Assembly: GCA_029339195.1 (NCBI GenBank)
Contig: JAPTJF010000158.1
Coordinates: 1 to 64,000 of the forward strand
From: Micractinium sp. NFX-FRZ
Lineage: Eukaryota > Chlorophyta > Trebouxiophyceae > Chlorellales > Chlorellaceae
Length of the DNA stretch: 64,000 nt
Direction of reading: 5' to 3'
The notes under the pieces were generated by a model. That model worked only from the letters and a program-made list of their open reading frames with translations, searched no databases and had not been told where the DNA came from. This document shows, piece after piece, positions 52,318 through 63,983 of this stretch. How positions within the stretch are numbered: the stretch's first letter is position 1; each line of letters starts with the position of its first letter. The position numbers were made by a program, and so were the translations under genes.

Positions 52318-54113
52318 GCCAGCTTCCAGCCTTTGCAGATGAGGAGGCACTCCTGGTCAAGCCGGACTGGGTGCGCTCTGCGCCCGAACTCGGAGCTGCG
52401 CGCAACTCGCGCAAAGCGGCTTGTATGCTCAAATGAGTTGGTGGATTGACAGGGCAATATATGTTCGCAGCAGGGGGGCAGGTTGAGGCATGGGGGACGT
52501 GTGGTAGAGTACGCGTTGACCGACACCTCCCGCCTCTGACCCCCTTCCGGCCTGAATCTCGCGTGCGAACACATTGCGAAACCAACTATGCCACATTCGG
52601 AAGCGGCGGACGAGTGCCAGCTGCGCACCCGGTTCAACCCGCCCACGGGTCGAGGCAAAGAGTGGTCGGATTGGGCAAAGAGTGGTCGGATTGGCTTGCA
52701 ACTTCATTTCTTGTTGGAGCTGCCGGTGCTAACCTGCATTGGTGTTTTGTGTTCGTGTGCATGTGCTGCGCATGGGACCCAAGGAGTGCCGGCGGCAACT
52801 TACACTGCCATGCACCCCGGCGCCACGCACGCTCCGGGCGCTCCCTGCGCCCACACCACATTTGGCTGGATTGCCCGCCATGCGCAGCAGTCCACCCACT
52901 CACAAGCCGCCCTTCATAGAACGTGCGTGCCCGGCACACGCTCGCGCCTTTGTGGCATTGAATATGCCAGACCCATACACGGGCAGCCTCGGAAGAGCAA
53001 CGTGACAGTGCTCTTGTGAGCCCGATGCCGCTGTCTGGCAGAAGGCGAGCGGGCACGGCAGCACCAGTGACCCGCTGTCGGGCTGCGCTCAGCACTGCCT
53101 CCCACCTCTCACCTCATGGTCATCTTCCAATCACCGTGGCAGAGATTATAAGTCAAGATCACCACTTCAAAGCCTCTGCAGGTCTCCACCCGCTGCTGTC
53201 AGCAACACTGGTGCCGCCCCGCTCCCTGGACCCACCTGGCCGAGTGGGCGCCGCTGACCGGGTGCACCAGAGAGTGGCCGAGAGAGGCGTACCCCCCGCT
53301 AACAGCTCCCCTGCCAACCCCACCCCAACCATCCCATACGGTATGAGAACGTACTTGGCACACTGCCTCGCTGCACGTTTACTCACGGGTTGCCCGCGAG
53401 CAGCGGGCTGATGAATCAGCGCATCAGGGCATCTGTTGCAGGCTTGGCGTGCAGCTGTTCAACAGCCCACATGGGTGGATGCACGAGTCGGGGTATGGGA
53501 GCATGCACAGTCAGTCAAGGGGGTGTGCTGCACCAGGTGATCCTGTGAGTTGTGACGGTTCAGGTCAGCGGGCCCCTGCCAGGTCACCGCTTCCCATGCG
53601 GGGCCACGCAAGCTAGGGTGAGGGACAGCTCGTGGGACGGGGATGATGGCAGGAGGTCACAATGAGGATGCTGTCGCATGGGGTTGCTGGTGAAGGGGAG
53701 GGGGAGGGGTAAGGCGGGCCTTCATAGAGGGGGGAGGGGGGTCAGGGGCATGGTCAGGGTCAGGTCGGTCTGTACAGGGGGTGGGTCAGGCGCCCACCCC
53801 AAGTGCTCCGATCTGCTTCTCATTGGTCGAACGGAGTCCATCGCGTGGTGAGGGAGGGGAAGCGACATGCTGCACGGTGCTTGGGCGAGGCTTCGGGCAG
53901 GTAGGTGACTGGAGGGGCCAGGGGTACACAGCCACCCAACACTGATTGCAGGACACGCGGAAACTGAAACACAGCACTGGGGCGGTGAGAGGTAAGGTCT
54001 GCACACTTCTGCCCCACACCCCGCCTTCTTGATTGGTAAGGCACGCTCTGCGGACAACCCCAAGTGGTGCTTGTTGCCTTCCAACAGCTGTGCTGCTTCA
54101 CACGCCCACCAGC
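52318..54113. other. intergenic upstream of the extensin-like gene
   Basis: About 1.8 kb. A perfect tandem repeat of AAAGAGTGGTCGGATTGG-type words lies at about 52657-52695. No supported gene. Confidence 0.5.
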
Positions 54114-54118
54114 TTACA
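54114..54118 (-). terminator. polyadenylation signal of the 54-57 kb gene
   Basis: TGTAA on the minus strand, 52 bp after the stop codon. Confidence 0.6.
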
Positions 54119-54170
54119 CGGTGTAGGGCGATGCAGGAAGCACAGCAGGGCACAGGGCGGCAAGCACACT

Positions 54171-55063
54171 TCAAGAAATGAGCACAGGCACTGGGGCCAG
54201 CGCTGCGCGCGCAGCTAGTGTGAGATCAAGCAACTCCTGCTGCTGCTGCTGCTGCCTCCAGCGCTGCTCCGGACCGCCCGTGAGGCCCGCAGGCGGCTCA
54301 GCGGCTGCGTTGCGCAGCCGCACTGCCGCCTCTTTCAGCCTCCTCAGCTGCAGCAGAGCTTGCTCCAGATCTGCCTCATCTGCTGCAGGCGAAGCTCCAG
54401 CTGCCGCTGCTGCGGGCGGCAGCAGCACGCCACCGCCAGCCAGCTGCGGCCAGGGTGGTGCCTCGCCTGCTGCCGCAGCGGCCCCCGCCGCCTGCTGCCA
54501 GCGCAGAGCACGCCGGCAGAGGCCGCCATGGCACGCCAGCAGCCCGGCGGTATCGCTTGCAGCTGCAGTGACTTGCAGAAGCTGGTTGGCCGGGCTGCTG
54601 CTAAAGGTACTGGACCCTGGCACAAGTTGAGCCGAAAGGCTGACGCTGCCTGCCGCTGCTACCGCCTTGATACCGCTGCCGCTGAGGTGCTGCCGTGCTG
54701 GCGGCAGCAGCAGGTTGAATGCCGGGCATAGCGGGGGCTGCTGCTGCTGCTGATGCAGCCGTGGCTGCTGTAGTCCCTGGCTGCTCAGGCCCTGATCCAA
54801 CAGCTGCCCCAGCAGCTGGCCAGCAGAGGGGTTGAGGCCGCACAGGTTCATGGGAAGCTGCAGCAGCAGCTTTGCCTGGGACCCCGCACCGCTGCCACCC
54901 AACCCGCTGCCCCCTGCTGCCTGCTCCTGAAGCGGTTGCTGCAGGTGCTGCAGGCCACCGCTGCCGCCGCTGCTGCGGAGCTGGAGGAGATGGAGGGCAT
55001 CCAGCTGCACGCTGTGCAGGAGCATAGCGCAGGCGGGGGGGCCTGTTGAACTTCTGCTGACCG

Positions 55064-55096
<33 letters not shown>

Positions 55097-57552
55097 GCCT
55101 GCTGTGGTCGCCGCTGCCGTGGTGGCAGAGCAGCACACGCAGCTGCCCCACATCCGGGCCAAGCCCCCCGGACAGCGGCAGCTGACACTCTTGGTTCCAC
55201 TCTGCGCCAGGGGCCAACCCGCCCAGCGGCGCTGCCAGCGCCACATGGCCGCCGTCGCTGCCGTCGCTGCCACCGCTGCCGCTGCTGCCGAAAGTGAGGA
55301 GCAGGCTCCAGTTGCCGGCCAGCGGCAGCCTGCTCTGGTTCAGCAAGCTGATCTGCAACGTGAGCAGGTCCTGGCTGCTGCTGCGCCTGCTGCGGCCGTT
55401 GCTGCTGCTGCTGCTGCTGGCTCCAAGCACCTCGGAGCCCAGCCCCAGTAGTCGTATAGCGCAGTGCAGCCTGCCGCCTGCCGCGACACCCGGCCCACGT
55501 GGTGCCACGGCATGGGCCGCAGGTATGGCAGCACCCAGGCCAGCCAGGCTGGCATCTAGCGCCAGAAGCTGCCGCTCCAGCTGTTCCTGCTGGGCAGACA
55601 GGTCTGCTATGCCTCCCAGAAGGCCCTGCGGGGGGCATTGGTTCAACACAGGATTGGACGCGGATTGGACGGCGTGGCCCCTTTGCGCACAAGTGCCCCA
55701 AGTTTTACACACCACAGGAGTGCCGGTGCAGCAGGTTGTTTCAGGTGCGCAGAGGCAGCGCCAACCCATGCCACCCAACAGACGCTGCCTGCCTGCCTGC
55801 CTGCCTGGTGCAGGCAGCGGGGCTCACCTGTATGGTGTGCTCAAGGCGCCGCACCGACAGCGGGGCGGCGGCGGCAGCAGGCTCCTCGGTGCTCTCGGCA
55901 TCCTGCCCAGCAGCAGGCACTGCCAGCAGGTCGCCTTGAGTGGTCAGCATCAGCACCTGCTGCTGTGCCTGGGGCTGCGTGCTGATGGCAGCTACTGCTG
56001 CTGCGAGCGTAGCAGGGACGTCTGCCTTGCCTACGGCTGGCGCATGCATAGCAGCCGCCTGCAGCAGGCCGCGGCTGGCATCGAGGCAGCGCACGGCTGC
56101 CCTGCCAATGCCGCTGCCGCAATCGCCGCTACCAGCAGGCAGGTACCACAGGCGCCCGCCCACAGTAGCCGCCGCCTGCACACCCACTAGCTGCACTGTG
56201 GCCGCAAACACCTGCGCTGCTGCTGCGAGCCCCGCACTGCCTCCGCTGCTGCTGCCAGCGCTGGCGCCGCCGCTGCAGCCGCTTTCTGATGTGAGCTCCA
56301 CCTGATGCGTGCCCAGCCCAGCAGGCTGTGCCTCTGTTACCTGCCCAGCCTCGGGAAGCACCACAAGCTCCCGTGGCGCGTGTGAGTTGCCATTGCCGCT
56401 GCCGCCCTCGATGGGCAGGGGAGCAAGGATATGTATGCTGCCGCTGCCGCTGCCGCTGCCCCCGCTGCCGCTGCCGCTGTCGTTGCTGCCGCTGCTCCCG
56501 CTGCTGCTGCTGCCAGTGCTGTAACAGACTGCCACGGGCAGCCTGGGTCTCGCCGCACTGCCCGCCACCTGCTGCTGCTGCCGCTGCTCGTTGCGTGGCG
56601 TGCCGACAGGCAGCGCCAGCAGCCGGCCCCCGGCTGTGGCCACAAGCAGGTATCCAGCGGGTGCTGTGCTGCCTCCTGCTGCCGCTGCTGCAGCCGCCGC
56701 TGCAGCGGATGCTAGTGGTGGCAGCTCAGAGCGAGCACTGCACACCAGGCGGGGCTGCACGCCGCCAGCCGCAGAGGCCACGCCAACATACGCCGCGGCC
56801 GTGGCATCAGGTGGAATGGCTGCTGCTGAGGCCGACGGCTGGCAGGCCCAGCTGGCAACGGAATGCAGCAGCAGCAGCGGGTGCTCATCTGGGGGCTGCC
56901 GCTGACCGCCATGTGTACTGCCACTGCTGCCGCTGTTCTGCTGCAGTGCTGCCACAAGCTTGGCCAGGCTGAGAGGCACCAGGCTGCCTGCGCTGCCGCC
57001 GCCTCCAGCTCCCCTGCCCGGCCCCCCACGGCTTCCTTGCTGCCCAGCCATGACCATATCAGGAGACCAGCAGTAGCACAGATGCTCCCAAGCTACTGCC
57101 GCCGCCAGCTGGTGCCTGGCAGCGCATGCGCTCTGCGCCAGCGGTACCGCCACTGCCGCGCCATCCTCCGCTGCTAGCTCTGCTGGCGGCTGCCTGCCTG
57201 CTGCTGTGCCTGGCGTGGGCGGTGGGTGCAGGTGGAAGGCCCACACGCGGCAGCTGGCCCCAACCACCAGAAGCACTGCTGTGCCTGCCTCTGCAGCAGC
57301 GGTGGGTGCCCCGAGGTGCACCACGGCAACCGGCTCTGGTAGGGTCAGCATGCTGTGCACGCTACCCGGGCTGCCAAGGCTGCTGCTGGCGGCTGCTGCA
57401 CCAGGAGCGTGCGCCACCAGTATGCACCGCTCGGCGGAGCGGGCGGCGGCCCACATGCTGCCGCCTGACTGCGCAGCATCAAAGCAGCCGGGGCTGGCTG
57501 CCGCAGCTGCCGCCGCTGCACCCAGCTGAAGCAAGGGCATGAGTGGCGCCAT
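54171..57552 (-). CDS. large Ser/Gln/Ala-rich protein, possible FANCB/FAAP100-type architecture
   Basis: Two long exons, 55828-57552 (575 codons) and 54171-55625, join in phase 0 to 1,059 aa. The first half has hydrophobic, repeating strand-like segments (PVAVVHLGAPT, AVLLVVGASCRVWAFHL, YLLVATAGGRLLALPVG, QQQVLMLTTQGDLLAVP) of the kind found in beta-propellers. The second half starts with a coiled coil (LSAQQEQLERQLLALDASLAGL) and then reads LLNQSRLPLAGNWSLLLTFG, which loosely recalls the post-propeller region of FANCB/FAAP100-like DNA-repair scaffold proteins. That assignment is weak. Homopolymers of Ser, Gln and Gly are frequent. Two long exons contrast with the many short exons of its neighbours. 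The start is the first in-frame ATG after an upstream stop region; an upstream exon is possible. Confidence 0.6.
55064..55098. repeat. CTG trinucleotide repeat (poly-Ser in the minus-strand protein)
   Basis: About ten CTG triplets inside the coding exon, encoding a Ser run on the minus strand. Confidence 0.85.
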
Positions 57553-57602
57553 TGATCCTCCCAGGTGCTTGGCTTGGAGGTACTAACCCTGCTCTGCCAC
57601 CG

Positions 57603-57630
57603 TCACTTTGCTTGCTGCCGCCGCTGCCGC

Positions 57631-57666
<36 letters not shown>

Positions 57667-58405
57667 CCTGCCACTGGGCCTGCAAACGCCTCTCCACAGA
57701 ACCCGTGAGCGTGCTGCTGGCACGCCGGCTGCCGCTGCTGCAGGCAGGCTGCCATGCACGCCTCCTGGCAGGCCTCCCGCTCCTCCCAGCTTTGGCGAGG
57801 CTCCGCCAGGCCCAGCAGGCGCAGGAAGGCGGGTGGGTCAGAGCACTGTCGCGCCGCCTGCAGGCTGCAGGAGGCCCTGTAGGGATGGTGGAGGGGTAGC
57901 AGAAAGACGGCAAGTCGGTGCTCTGTGTGAATGCCTGCCTGCAATGAGATCTGTGGTTCGTGGCGGCGACAGCGGCGGTGGGGGCAGCGGCGGCGGCGGC
58001 AGGCGGCGGGCAGGCGGCGGGGCGGCACCCACCTCAGGCCCTGGGTGCAGCCCTCTAAAACCTTGGCCTCGCACGCCTGCTGCTGTCGGGCACGTTCCCG
58101 CTCGGAGACAAAGACCTGGAGGGGCAGGAGAAGTGGCCTTTGTGATCGGCTGGAGCTGGGCCAGCGGAGAAGCCATCACGGATTGAAACTCACCAGCTCC
58201 TGATCGCCACTCGGCACGCGAGGCGCAGGAATGGGCGTTGGCCAGCACTGAAGCAAGTCGCTGCTGCTCTCCCTCGCTGGCGCTGGCTTGGGCTTGCCCC
58301 ACAGCGGCATGGACAGTGGATGCGAAATAACAGTGTCGAGCAGCTGCCCGGCACTGGCGAAGCCATTAGTTTCGCGGGGCGGCAGCGTTGGCGCCAGTGA
58401 TGTCG
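57603..58405 (-). CDS. cysteine-rich protein, 5' end unresolved
   Basis: Three exons keep frame: up to about 58405 ending at 58194, then 58033-58115, then 57603-57876 with the stop. The first visible part reads ASAGQLLDTVISHPL...PVPSGDQEL-like sequence and lacks an ATG in frame, so a further 5' exon must exist. The next exons are rich in charged residues and Cys: VFVSERERARQQQACEAKVL, ARQCSDPP and EACQEACMAAC, then a poly-Gln run and a short basic end. I do not recognise a family. The stop lies only 50 bp before the ATG of the 54-57 kb gene on the same strand, so the two might be one gene joined by splicing before the poly-Gln region. Confidence 0.5.
57634..57664. repeat. CTG trinucleotide repeat (poly-Gln in minus-strand frame)
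   Basis: About ten CTG triplets, read as CAG on the minus strand. Confidence 0.85.
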
Positions 58406-59035
58406 GCACGGCGGAGCAGGAGGTTGCGAATGGTGTTGGGGCACATTATGTCATGGGTCTTGCGTGCAGGCTCACATTCGTCAGGAACTGCGAATCCAGG
58501 GATGCCTGAGGCAGTTAGAGGAGTGCCGCTAGCTACCGCAGCGTCCCAAGACGGCCGAGGCGGGTGCCACTGTGCGCACCCTGCTATGGGCTGTTTTTGG
58601 CAGACAGCGGCCTGTTTAAGACCTGTCTGAAGGAAAGGCCGCCTGGAATCAAATGTTCTCAGCGTGAATGAACCTGGCTTGGCTGGACAAGCTGGGGAGG
58701 TGACCAACCAGCGAGAAGGTTGGGAGGGGAGGGCCCGCACGGCGAACCAGAGACTCGAGTGCTGTGCGGCAGCCGGACGGACCGCTGCACAAGTGTCCGG
58801 ATGGGTCCATCTGATTGCATGGCCATCTGATTGCATGTAGCCATGCATGAGCTATGCACGAGCTATGCATGCGCTGTGCTTGAGCAGCTCTCCTCCACCC
58901 GCTGCTGAGGTAGCTTCCTGCCGCCTGCGGACGCGCCCGCCTGGCGCACAAAGAGGCAGGTCCTGACACACGTTCTCGGAAGGCCTGCCGGCTGGTCAGT
59001 TGCGTTTCTGGAATCCGCAGCGCGCAGGAACCACG
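58406..59035. promoter_or_regulatory. divergent intergenic region before the kinase gene
   Basis: It separates a minus-strand gene from the plus-strand kinase and probably holds both promoters and an undetected 5' exon of the minus-strand gene. Short tandem repeats are visible: GCCATCTGATTGCAT twice near 58805-58840, and GAGCTATGCA twice near 58848-58870. Confidence 0.4.
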
Positions 59036-62000
59036 ATGGGCTGTGTTCAGTCCTCTGCAGTGGGGCCCACTGCAGGCGGCAACAAGCTTCGGGCAGGAAG
59101 CTTTGTAGCAGACGGCACGCTCAAGATCATCAAGCAGCTGGGCGAGGGCAGCTGGAGCGAGTGGTGAGGAGGGGTGGTGTAGCGGCGCGGCCTGCGGAAT
59201 TGCGCACTCCTGCCTGTTTGTGAGGGAATCCATGAGCATAGCAAGCTTTTGACGGTAGCGTGGCGCGCCCCGAGGGCACGGCAGGTCGTCGGTGGAAGTG
59301 GTCCCTCGCAGCGGCTGGCGCCATGGGGGGGCTGTCCTTGGCTCTGCAGTCCCCTGGGAGACCGTTGAGGCATCAGCACACTGCCCGCTAGACTGGCAGT
59401 CTACAAGCGAGCGAGGGCGGCGGCACGCAGCGCCGCCGCCATTGCTGCCGCTGCTGCGCGCTCAACCCACGCAGCCCTCCCCTGCATGCTCCCGTCCTCG
59501 CAGCTACCTCGTGGAGCGTGTGAAGGATGGCCGGAGGTATGCACTGAAGCGCACGCTCATCAATGAGCTGTCAGAAGTGGAGAAGTGAGTGGAGCGTGCT
59601 GACACTGGCCTGCCCGCCGTCCCCGCACTGCGCTGCCCCGCCCCTGCTCACTCGCCGTTTGCAGGACGTCCGCTGTGCGCGCTTGCTGACTGCAGCAGCA
59701 CGCTCCCTTTTCGCAAGCGCCTCCCCGCCTGCTATCTGCCAGTAGCCCGCCTCATAGTCGCCTGCCTGCTGCCGTGCCCCGCCCACCCCGCCGACACTCT
59801 CCCTCCCTGCCTTCTTCCCCCGCCTGTGCCCCCTGCCAGGTGGATTGCCGTGAACGAGGTGCGGCTGCTGGCCAGCCTGAGCCACCCCAACGTGGTGGAC
59901 TACAAGCAGGGCTTTGTGGAGGGCGGCTGCCTGTACGTCATCATGGAGGTCGTGCCGCACGGCGACCTGTCGCGGGTGATCGAGTGAGCGGGCGGGCAGG
60001 GTCATGAGGGTGACAGTATGAGCGGGCGGGCAGGCTCCTGTGTGGCTGAGTGAGCGGGGTGGCAGGGTCCCGTGCGACTGTATGAGCGGGCGGGCGGGGG
60101 CATGAGGGTGACTGCACCTGCTACCGCTTTCGCTGCCGCTGCTGTTGGCCTCGGCCGCGGCAGTGAGGCTGACCTGTGTGGCTGTGCGAGATGGCGGGCA
60201 GCGTCCCGTGTTCATTGTGCGTGCGTGCGGGCAGGGTTCTGTTGATTGTGCGAGAGGGCGGCAGGGTTCCGTGCGACTGAGTGAGCGGGCGGGCAGGGTT
60301 CCGTTGATTGCGTGAGCGGGCGGGCAGGTTAGCATGTGCTGGAGTGAGCGGGCGGGCAGGGTTCCATGTGACTGAGTGAGCGGGCGGGCAGGGTTCAGTT
60401 GATTGTGTGAGAGGGCGGGCAGGGTTCCGTGTGACTGAGTGAGCAGGCGGGCGAGGGTCTGTGCTGCTTCATGGCCTGCTGGCAGCGCTGTGCTTTGCAA
60501 TGCTGGCATGTGACTGCGCTCGCCATCCAGCGGTCTTTGCCACACGGCCCAACACATGGGTCTCCCCCTGTCCAAGCTCCATTGCCTCGCCCTGTGCTGC
60601 TGCTGCAGGCAGCACCGCCGGCAGGAGGCGCGGATGTCGGAGGACAAGATCTGGGGGTACCTCCTGCAGGTGGGTGCTGGCAGCGGATTAGGATGTGTGT
60701 TTTGAAACGATGCTCCGCCAAGCCTATGCCAGTGCAGGGGTGCCTGCTGCAGGTGGGGGGTGGTGGGCTGTGTTTGCAAGAGCATGCCACGCAGAGACGC
60801 CTGCTGCTGGCGGGCACCTGTCAGTCCAGTATGGGTGTGTGTTTTGAGAGATGCTCCATCACGCCTTTGCCAGCAGTGCAGGGGGCACCTGCTGGCAGGG
60901 TTGCTGGCAGGCTTGCTTCCGTGTGAGTGACTCTGCGGCTGCTCAGAGGTCAGCGGCTGAGGCGAGGAACGGGCCTGCCTTCAAGTCGAAGGCGGGCAGC
61001 CTTTGCTGCAACCCAACCTCCCTCCATCGCCACCTCAACGCCTGCCTCCCTTGCCACCTCCCTGAATGCTGTGATCCTTTGCAACCTGCATGCTACGCAT
61101 TCACGCCGTCGGCACCGTTCCCCATGCGCCCCTCTGCCTCACCTTGCGTGCCACCCTTCCCTGTATTGCCGCAGATTGCTGTGGGCCTGCAGAACCTGCA
61201 CGCAGCGGGCATCGTGCACCGCGACATCAAGCCCGCCAACATCCTGGTTGGGCGGGAGGGGGTGCTGAAGATTGCAGACCTGGGGGTGGCCGGCCTGCTG
61301 CACATGGGCAGCAGCAAGCTGCAGGTAGGCAGGTGGGGTGCAAGTGTCGTGTCTCCCTGGGGAGGCGGCGTGCCTTGGGAAGGAGGGCGTACATGTGGGC
61401 AGCTGCAAGGGTGCATGCGGGTGCAGGGTTCCTCTTCTCCCCATCAGGAGGCGGAGCACCTTTGGGAAGGGGTGCACTAAGGCCGGCAAGGTAGCACCTC
61501 GTGTTGCGTCGTGTTGCCGGGGAGGCGGCGCGCATTGGGAAGGGGTGCACATGCGCTCCAGGAAGGCGGCAGGAGGGATACTCCGTGGGTGGGACCTACC
61601 AAGGGGCAGGGCAGCGCGTGGGCATGCGCACGGACGCAAGCACGGCACCAGGCACCCTCTGCTGTGCCGCTGCACGGTGCATGGGTCACGCAGAGCGCTG
61701 CACGCATCGCTCACCCACGCCCCGCTGCCCACCGCTTTTTACCCGCCCGCCCCCCCCCGCAGATTGGGACGCCGCAGTACATGGCTCCCGAAATGCACGC
61801 CGGGCACTCCTACACCTCCTCCGCCGATGTGTGGAGCCTGGGCTGCCTGGTGTATGAGCTGTGCTCCCTGGAGCCCCTCTTCCAGGACAGGCAGGAGGAG
61901 GTGGTGGCACGCAAGGTGAGGAAGACTGACAGGGAAACGCGTGTGTGTGTGTGTGTTCGAGCAGGGGTGCGAGTGCGTGGAAAGAGTGCGCGACCAAGAG

Positions 62001-63983
62001 GTCTCGATGGGGGGAGCGGCCGGGTGGCCTCCTCCTCGGCAATGCGCCCTGCCCCGCCCCATCGCCCTGCCGATGCAGCCCCGCCCCTCGTCCTCTGCCC
62101 CCCTCACCGCTCTGGTCCTCTGACATCAGCTAGCCGGCCCCACATGCCCCATTTGTTGCTGCAGGTGCTGGCCACCACGCTGCCCCCCGCCATCCCCGCC
62201 AAGTACTCGCCAGAGCTGCAAATCCTGATGAACCGCATGATGCAGGTGGGTGGGCGGGCGGGTGAGTGTAATCAAGACAGGCGGTGCTGAGGTTTGTGAG
62301 GTGTAGCATAGGGGCTGTGCTGTGAAGATGAGCCGGAGCTGCAGACCCTGATGAACCGCATGATGCAGGTGGGTGGGCGGGTGTATATAAGGCACGCCGC
62401 TGCTGAGGTTTGTGAGGTTTAGCATAGGGGCTGGGGCTGCTGAGTTGGATCGGAGCTGCAGATCTTGACGAGATGCATGAAGGAGATGGTAACATCAGCT
62501 GGGCACCATCGACTCTGGGCTAAGGCAAATGATGCCCGCTGCTGACCCGAGTCATGCTGCTACTCCCTGCCTGCAGCACGACCCCGAGCTCAGGCCCAGC
62601 ATCGACGACATCCTGAACTCGCCGCAGCTGCAGGTGAGGGCAGCAACACAGCACGGCACACTGCTTGGCCCGGCTTCATCCTTGCCCGCGCGCATGGCTT
62701 GATGCCCGCCAAGCTGGGCACTTCTGGTGCAGCTTCTGGTTGATTGTCCCGCACCACTGATTTGCTGGCTGCCTGCCCCTCTCTCCTCCTTGCCCACACG
62801 CAGAGCCGCATGAACTTGCTGCCTGCTGAGCTGGAGGAGTCGCTGAGCCTGCGCAGCATCTCGCTCGACTGCATGGAGGTGGGGTGGGGGCTGGTTGTGT
62901 TTTTGAAGCCACATGCCGTCGAGAAAGGGGAGGGCACTTTGCAGCCTGCTGCAGCATCTCTCTGCATGGAGGTGGGTGGCTGCCCTTGGATGTGTGTTTG
63001 AAGCGTAGACTGTGTGGCTTGAAGGGGAAATGGGGAAAGGGGAGGAGCCTCTCAGCCTGCTGCGGCGTCTTACTTGGAGGTGGGTGGGAGTGCAGGCAGC
63101 TGGGACGCCCGGTGGGGACATGCAGGTGCCTTCTTGCCCGCCTGCACGGTTTGGTGAGGGAAGTGATGGATGAGCGGGTGGCTGCTTCAGAGGGTGGCTG
63201 CCCAGTGTCGCGCCCCCGCTCCCTGCGCCCGTCGCCCCTCCTTTTCCCTGCTTCCCTGCACCCGTCTCCCCTCCTTTCCCCCTGCTTCCCTGCACCCCCT
63301 CACCCTCTTTCCTGTGCTGCCACCAGCTGGCATTGCTCAGTCGAACCAGCGGCCTCATGCCTGCGCCCTTTGCCCCTTCCTGCCTCCCATCCCTCCGCCT
63401 GCAGGGCATCCCGATGCTGCCAGCCATTGATATCCCAGCCGACCTGCACGAGCTCAACCAGCGGCTGCCCCCGCCCCGCTATTCCTCAGACCACCTCGGC
63501 GAGGACGGCGCCCTGGCCATGGCGGCACGCTTTGGCGCGCCTGCCATCAGGGCGCCGCCGCCGGCCCCTGCCGCCGCCACAGCAGCAGGCACAGCGGGCA
63601 CAGCGGGCGGGGCGCAGCAGGGGCAGCAGGGGCAGCAGCAGCGGGGCAAGCAGCAGCAGCAGCAGCAGCAGCAGGGGCACCTGCCGCGCATCGGCAGCCC
63701 AGTGACGGTGCTCGAGTCGGAGCTCTGCTCTGCTGCCAGCGGCAGCGTGGCAACACCCTCTGCCAGCGGACCCGGCACCGGCGGCAGCGATGGGCTCATC
63801 GACGCCTGTGTGGCGGCTGCTTTGGAGGCGGAACTGGCAGCCGGGGCTGCCCGCAAGCCAGCAGCACCGGCGGCGGGCGGCGCGGGCATGCCACGGGTGT
63901 CCCCGTTTTTGGCGCAACAGCAGCGACAGCAGCAGCAGCAGCAGCAGCAGCAGCTGCTTTTGGTGGGCGGAGCCGAGATCTGA
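59036..63983 (+). CDS. NEK-like serine/threonine kinase with N-myristoylation signal (502 aa)
   Basis: Ten exons keep frame: 59036-59163, 59504-59584, 59840-59983, 60609-60669, 61175-61324, 61763-61915, 62165-62245, 62577-62633, 62804-62878 and 63405-63983. It begins MGCVQSS, a strong myristoylation signal with an adjacent Cys for palmitoylation, so membrane attachment is likely. The kinase domain is complete: GEGSWSE loop, Lys58 (YALK), Glu76 (NEVRLL), [10 protein letters not shown] with Asp155, DLG at 173-175 and [10 protein letters not shown]. The DLG in place of DFG and the overall pattern suit the NIMA-related (NEK) group, which acts in cell cycle and cilia. The glycine loop lacks its third Gly. 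The C-terminal 190 residues are low-complexity Ala/Gln with two poly-Gln runs. The exon 1 donor at 59164 was chosen over one 4 bp earlier. Confidence 0.9.
59975..60455 (+). repeat. minisatellite derived from the kinase exon-3 donor
   Basis: The exon end and donor (GATCGAGTGAGCGGGCGGGCAG) is followed by many imperfect copies of TGAGTGAGCGGGCGGGCAGGGTTCCGTG across the intron, with unit length around 30-60 bp. Many copies keep the GTGAGCGGGCGGG donor. Confidence 0.85.
60650..60910 (+). repeat. tandem copies of the kinase exon-4 edge
   Basis: The real exon end (GGTACCTCCTGCAG and donor, 60656-60675) recurs at about 60735-60760, 60795-60812 and 60880-60905. The intron words GTGTGTTTTGA and GATGCTCC also repeat at about 60690 and 60840. 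Confidence 0.75.
61340..61580 (+). repeat. triplicated intron segment in the kinase gene
   Basis: GGAGGCGGCGYGCMTTGGGAAGG-like sequence occurs near 61360, 61450 and 61525, about 80-90 bp apart. Confidence 0.7.
62211..62492 (+). repeat. three copies of the kinase exon-7 edge
   Basis: Real: about 62211-62245, [11 protein letters not shown] and donor. Copy 1: about 62334-62368, [11 protein letters not shown], with donor and following intron (GTGGGTGGGCGGG). Copy 2: about 62451-62490, [12 protein letters not shown], decayed. Period is about 115-120 bp. Confidence 0.88.
62845..63085 (+). repeat. copies of the kinase exon-9 edge
   Basis: The real edge (CAGCATCTCGCTCGACTGCA, then TGGAG and donor) recurs at about 62948-62980 (CAGCATCTCTCTGCATGGAG) and about 63055-63085 (CGGCGTCTTACTTGGAG), each followed by GTGGGTGG. 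Confidence 0.75.
63650..63675. repeat. CAG repeats encoding poly-Gln in the kinase tail
   Basis: Eight CAG triplets; a second run lies at about 63926-63952. Confidence 0.85.

Noticed and set aside
57603..57913. Poly-Ser frame parallel to the poly-Gln exon
   Set aside because: It comes from the same CTG repeat in another frame. The poly-Gln frame joins in phase to the upstream exon at 58033-58115.
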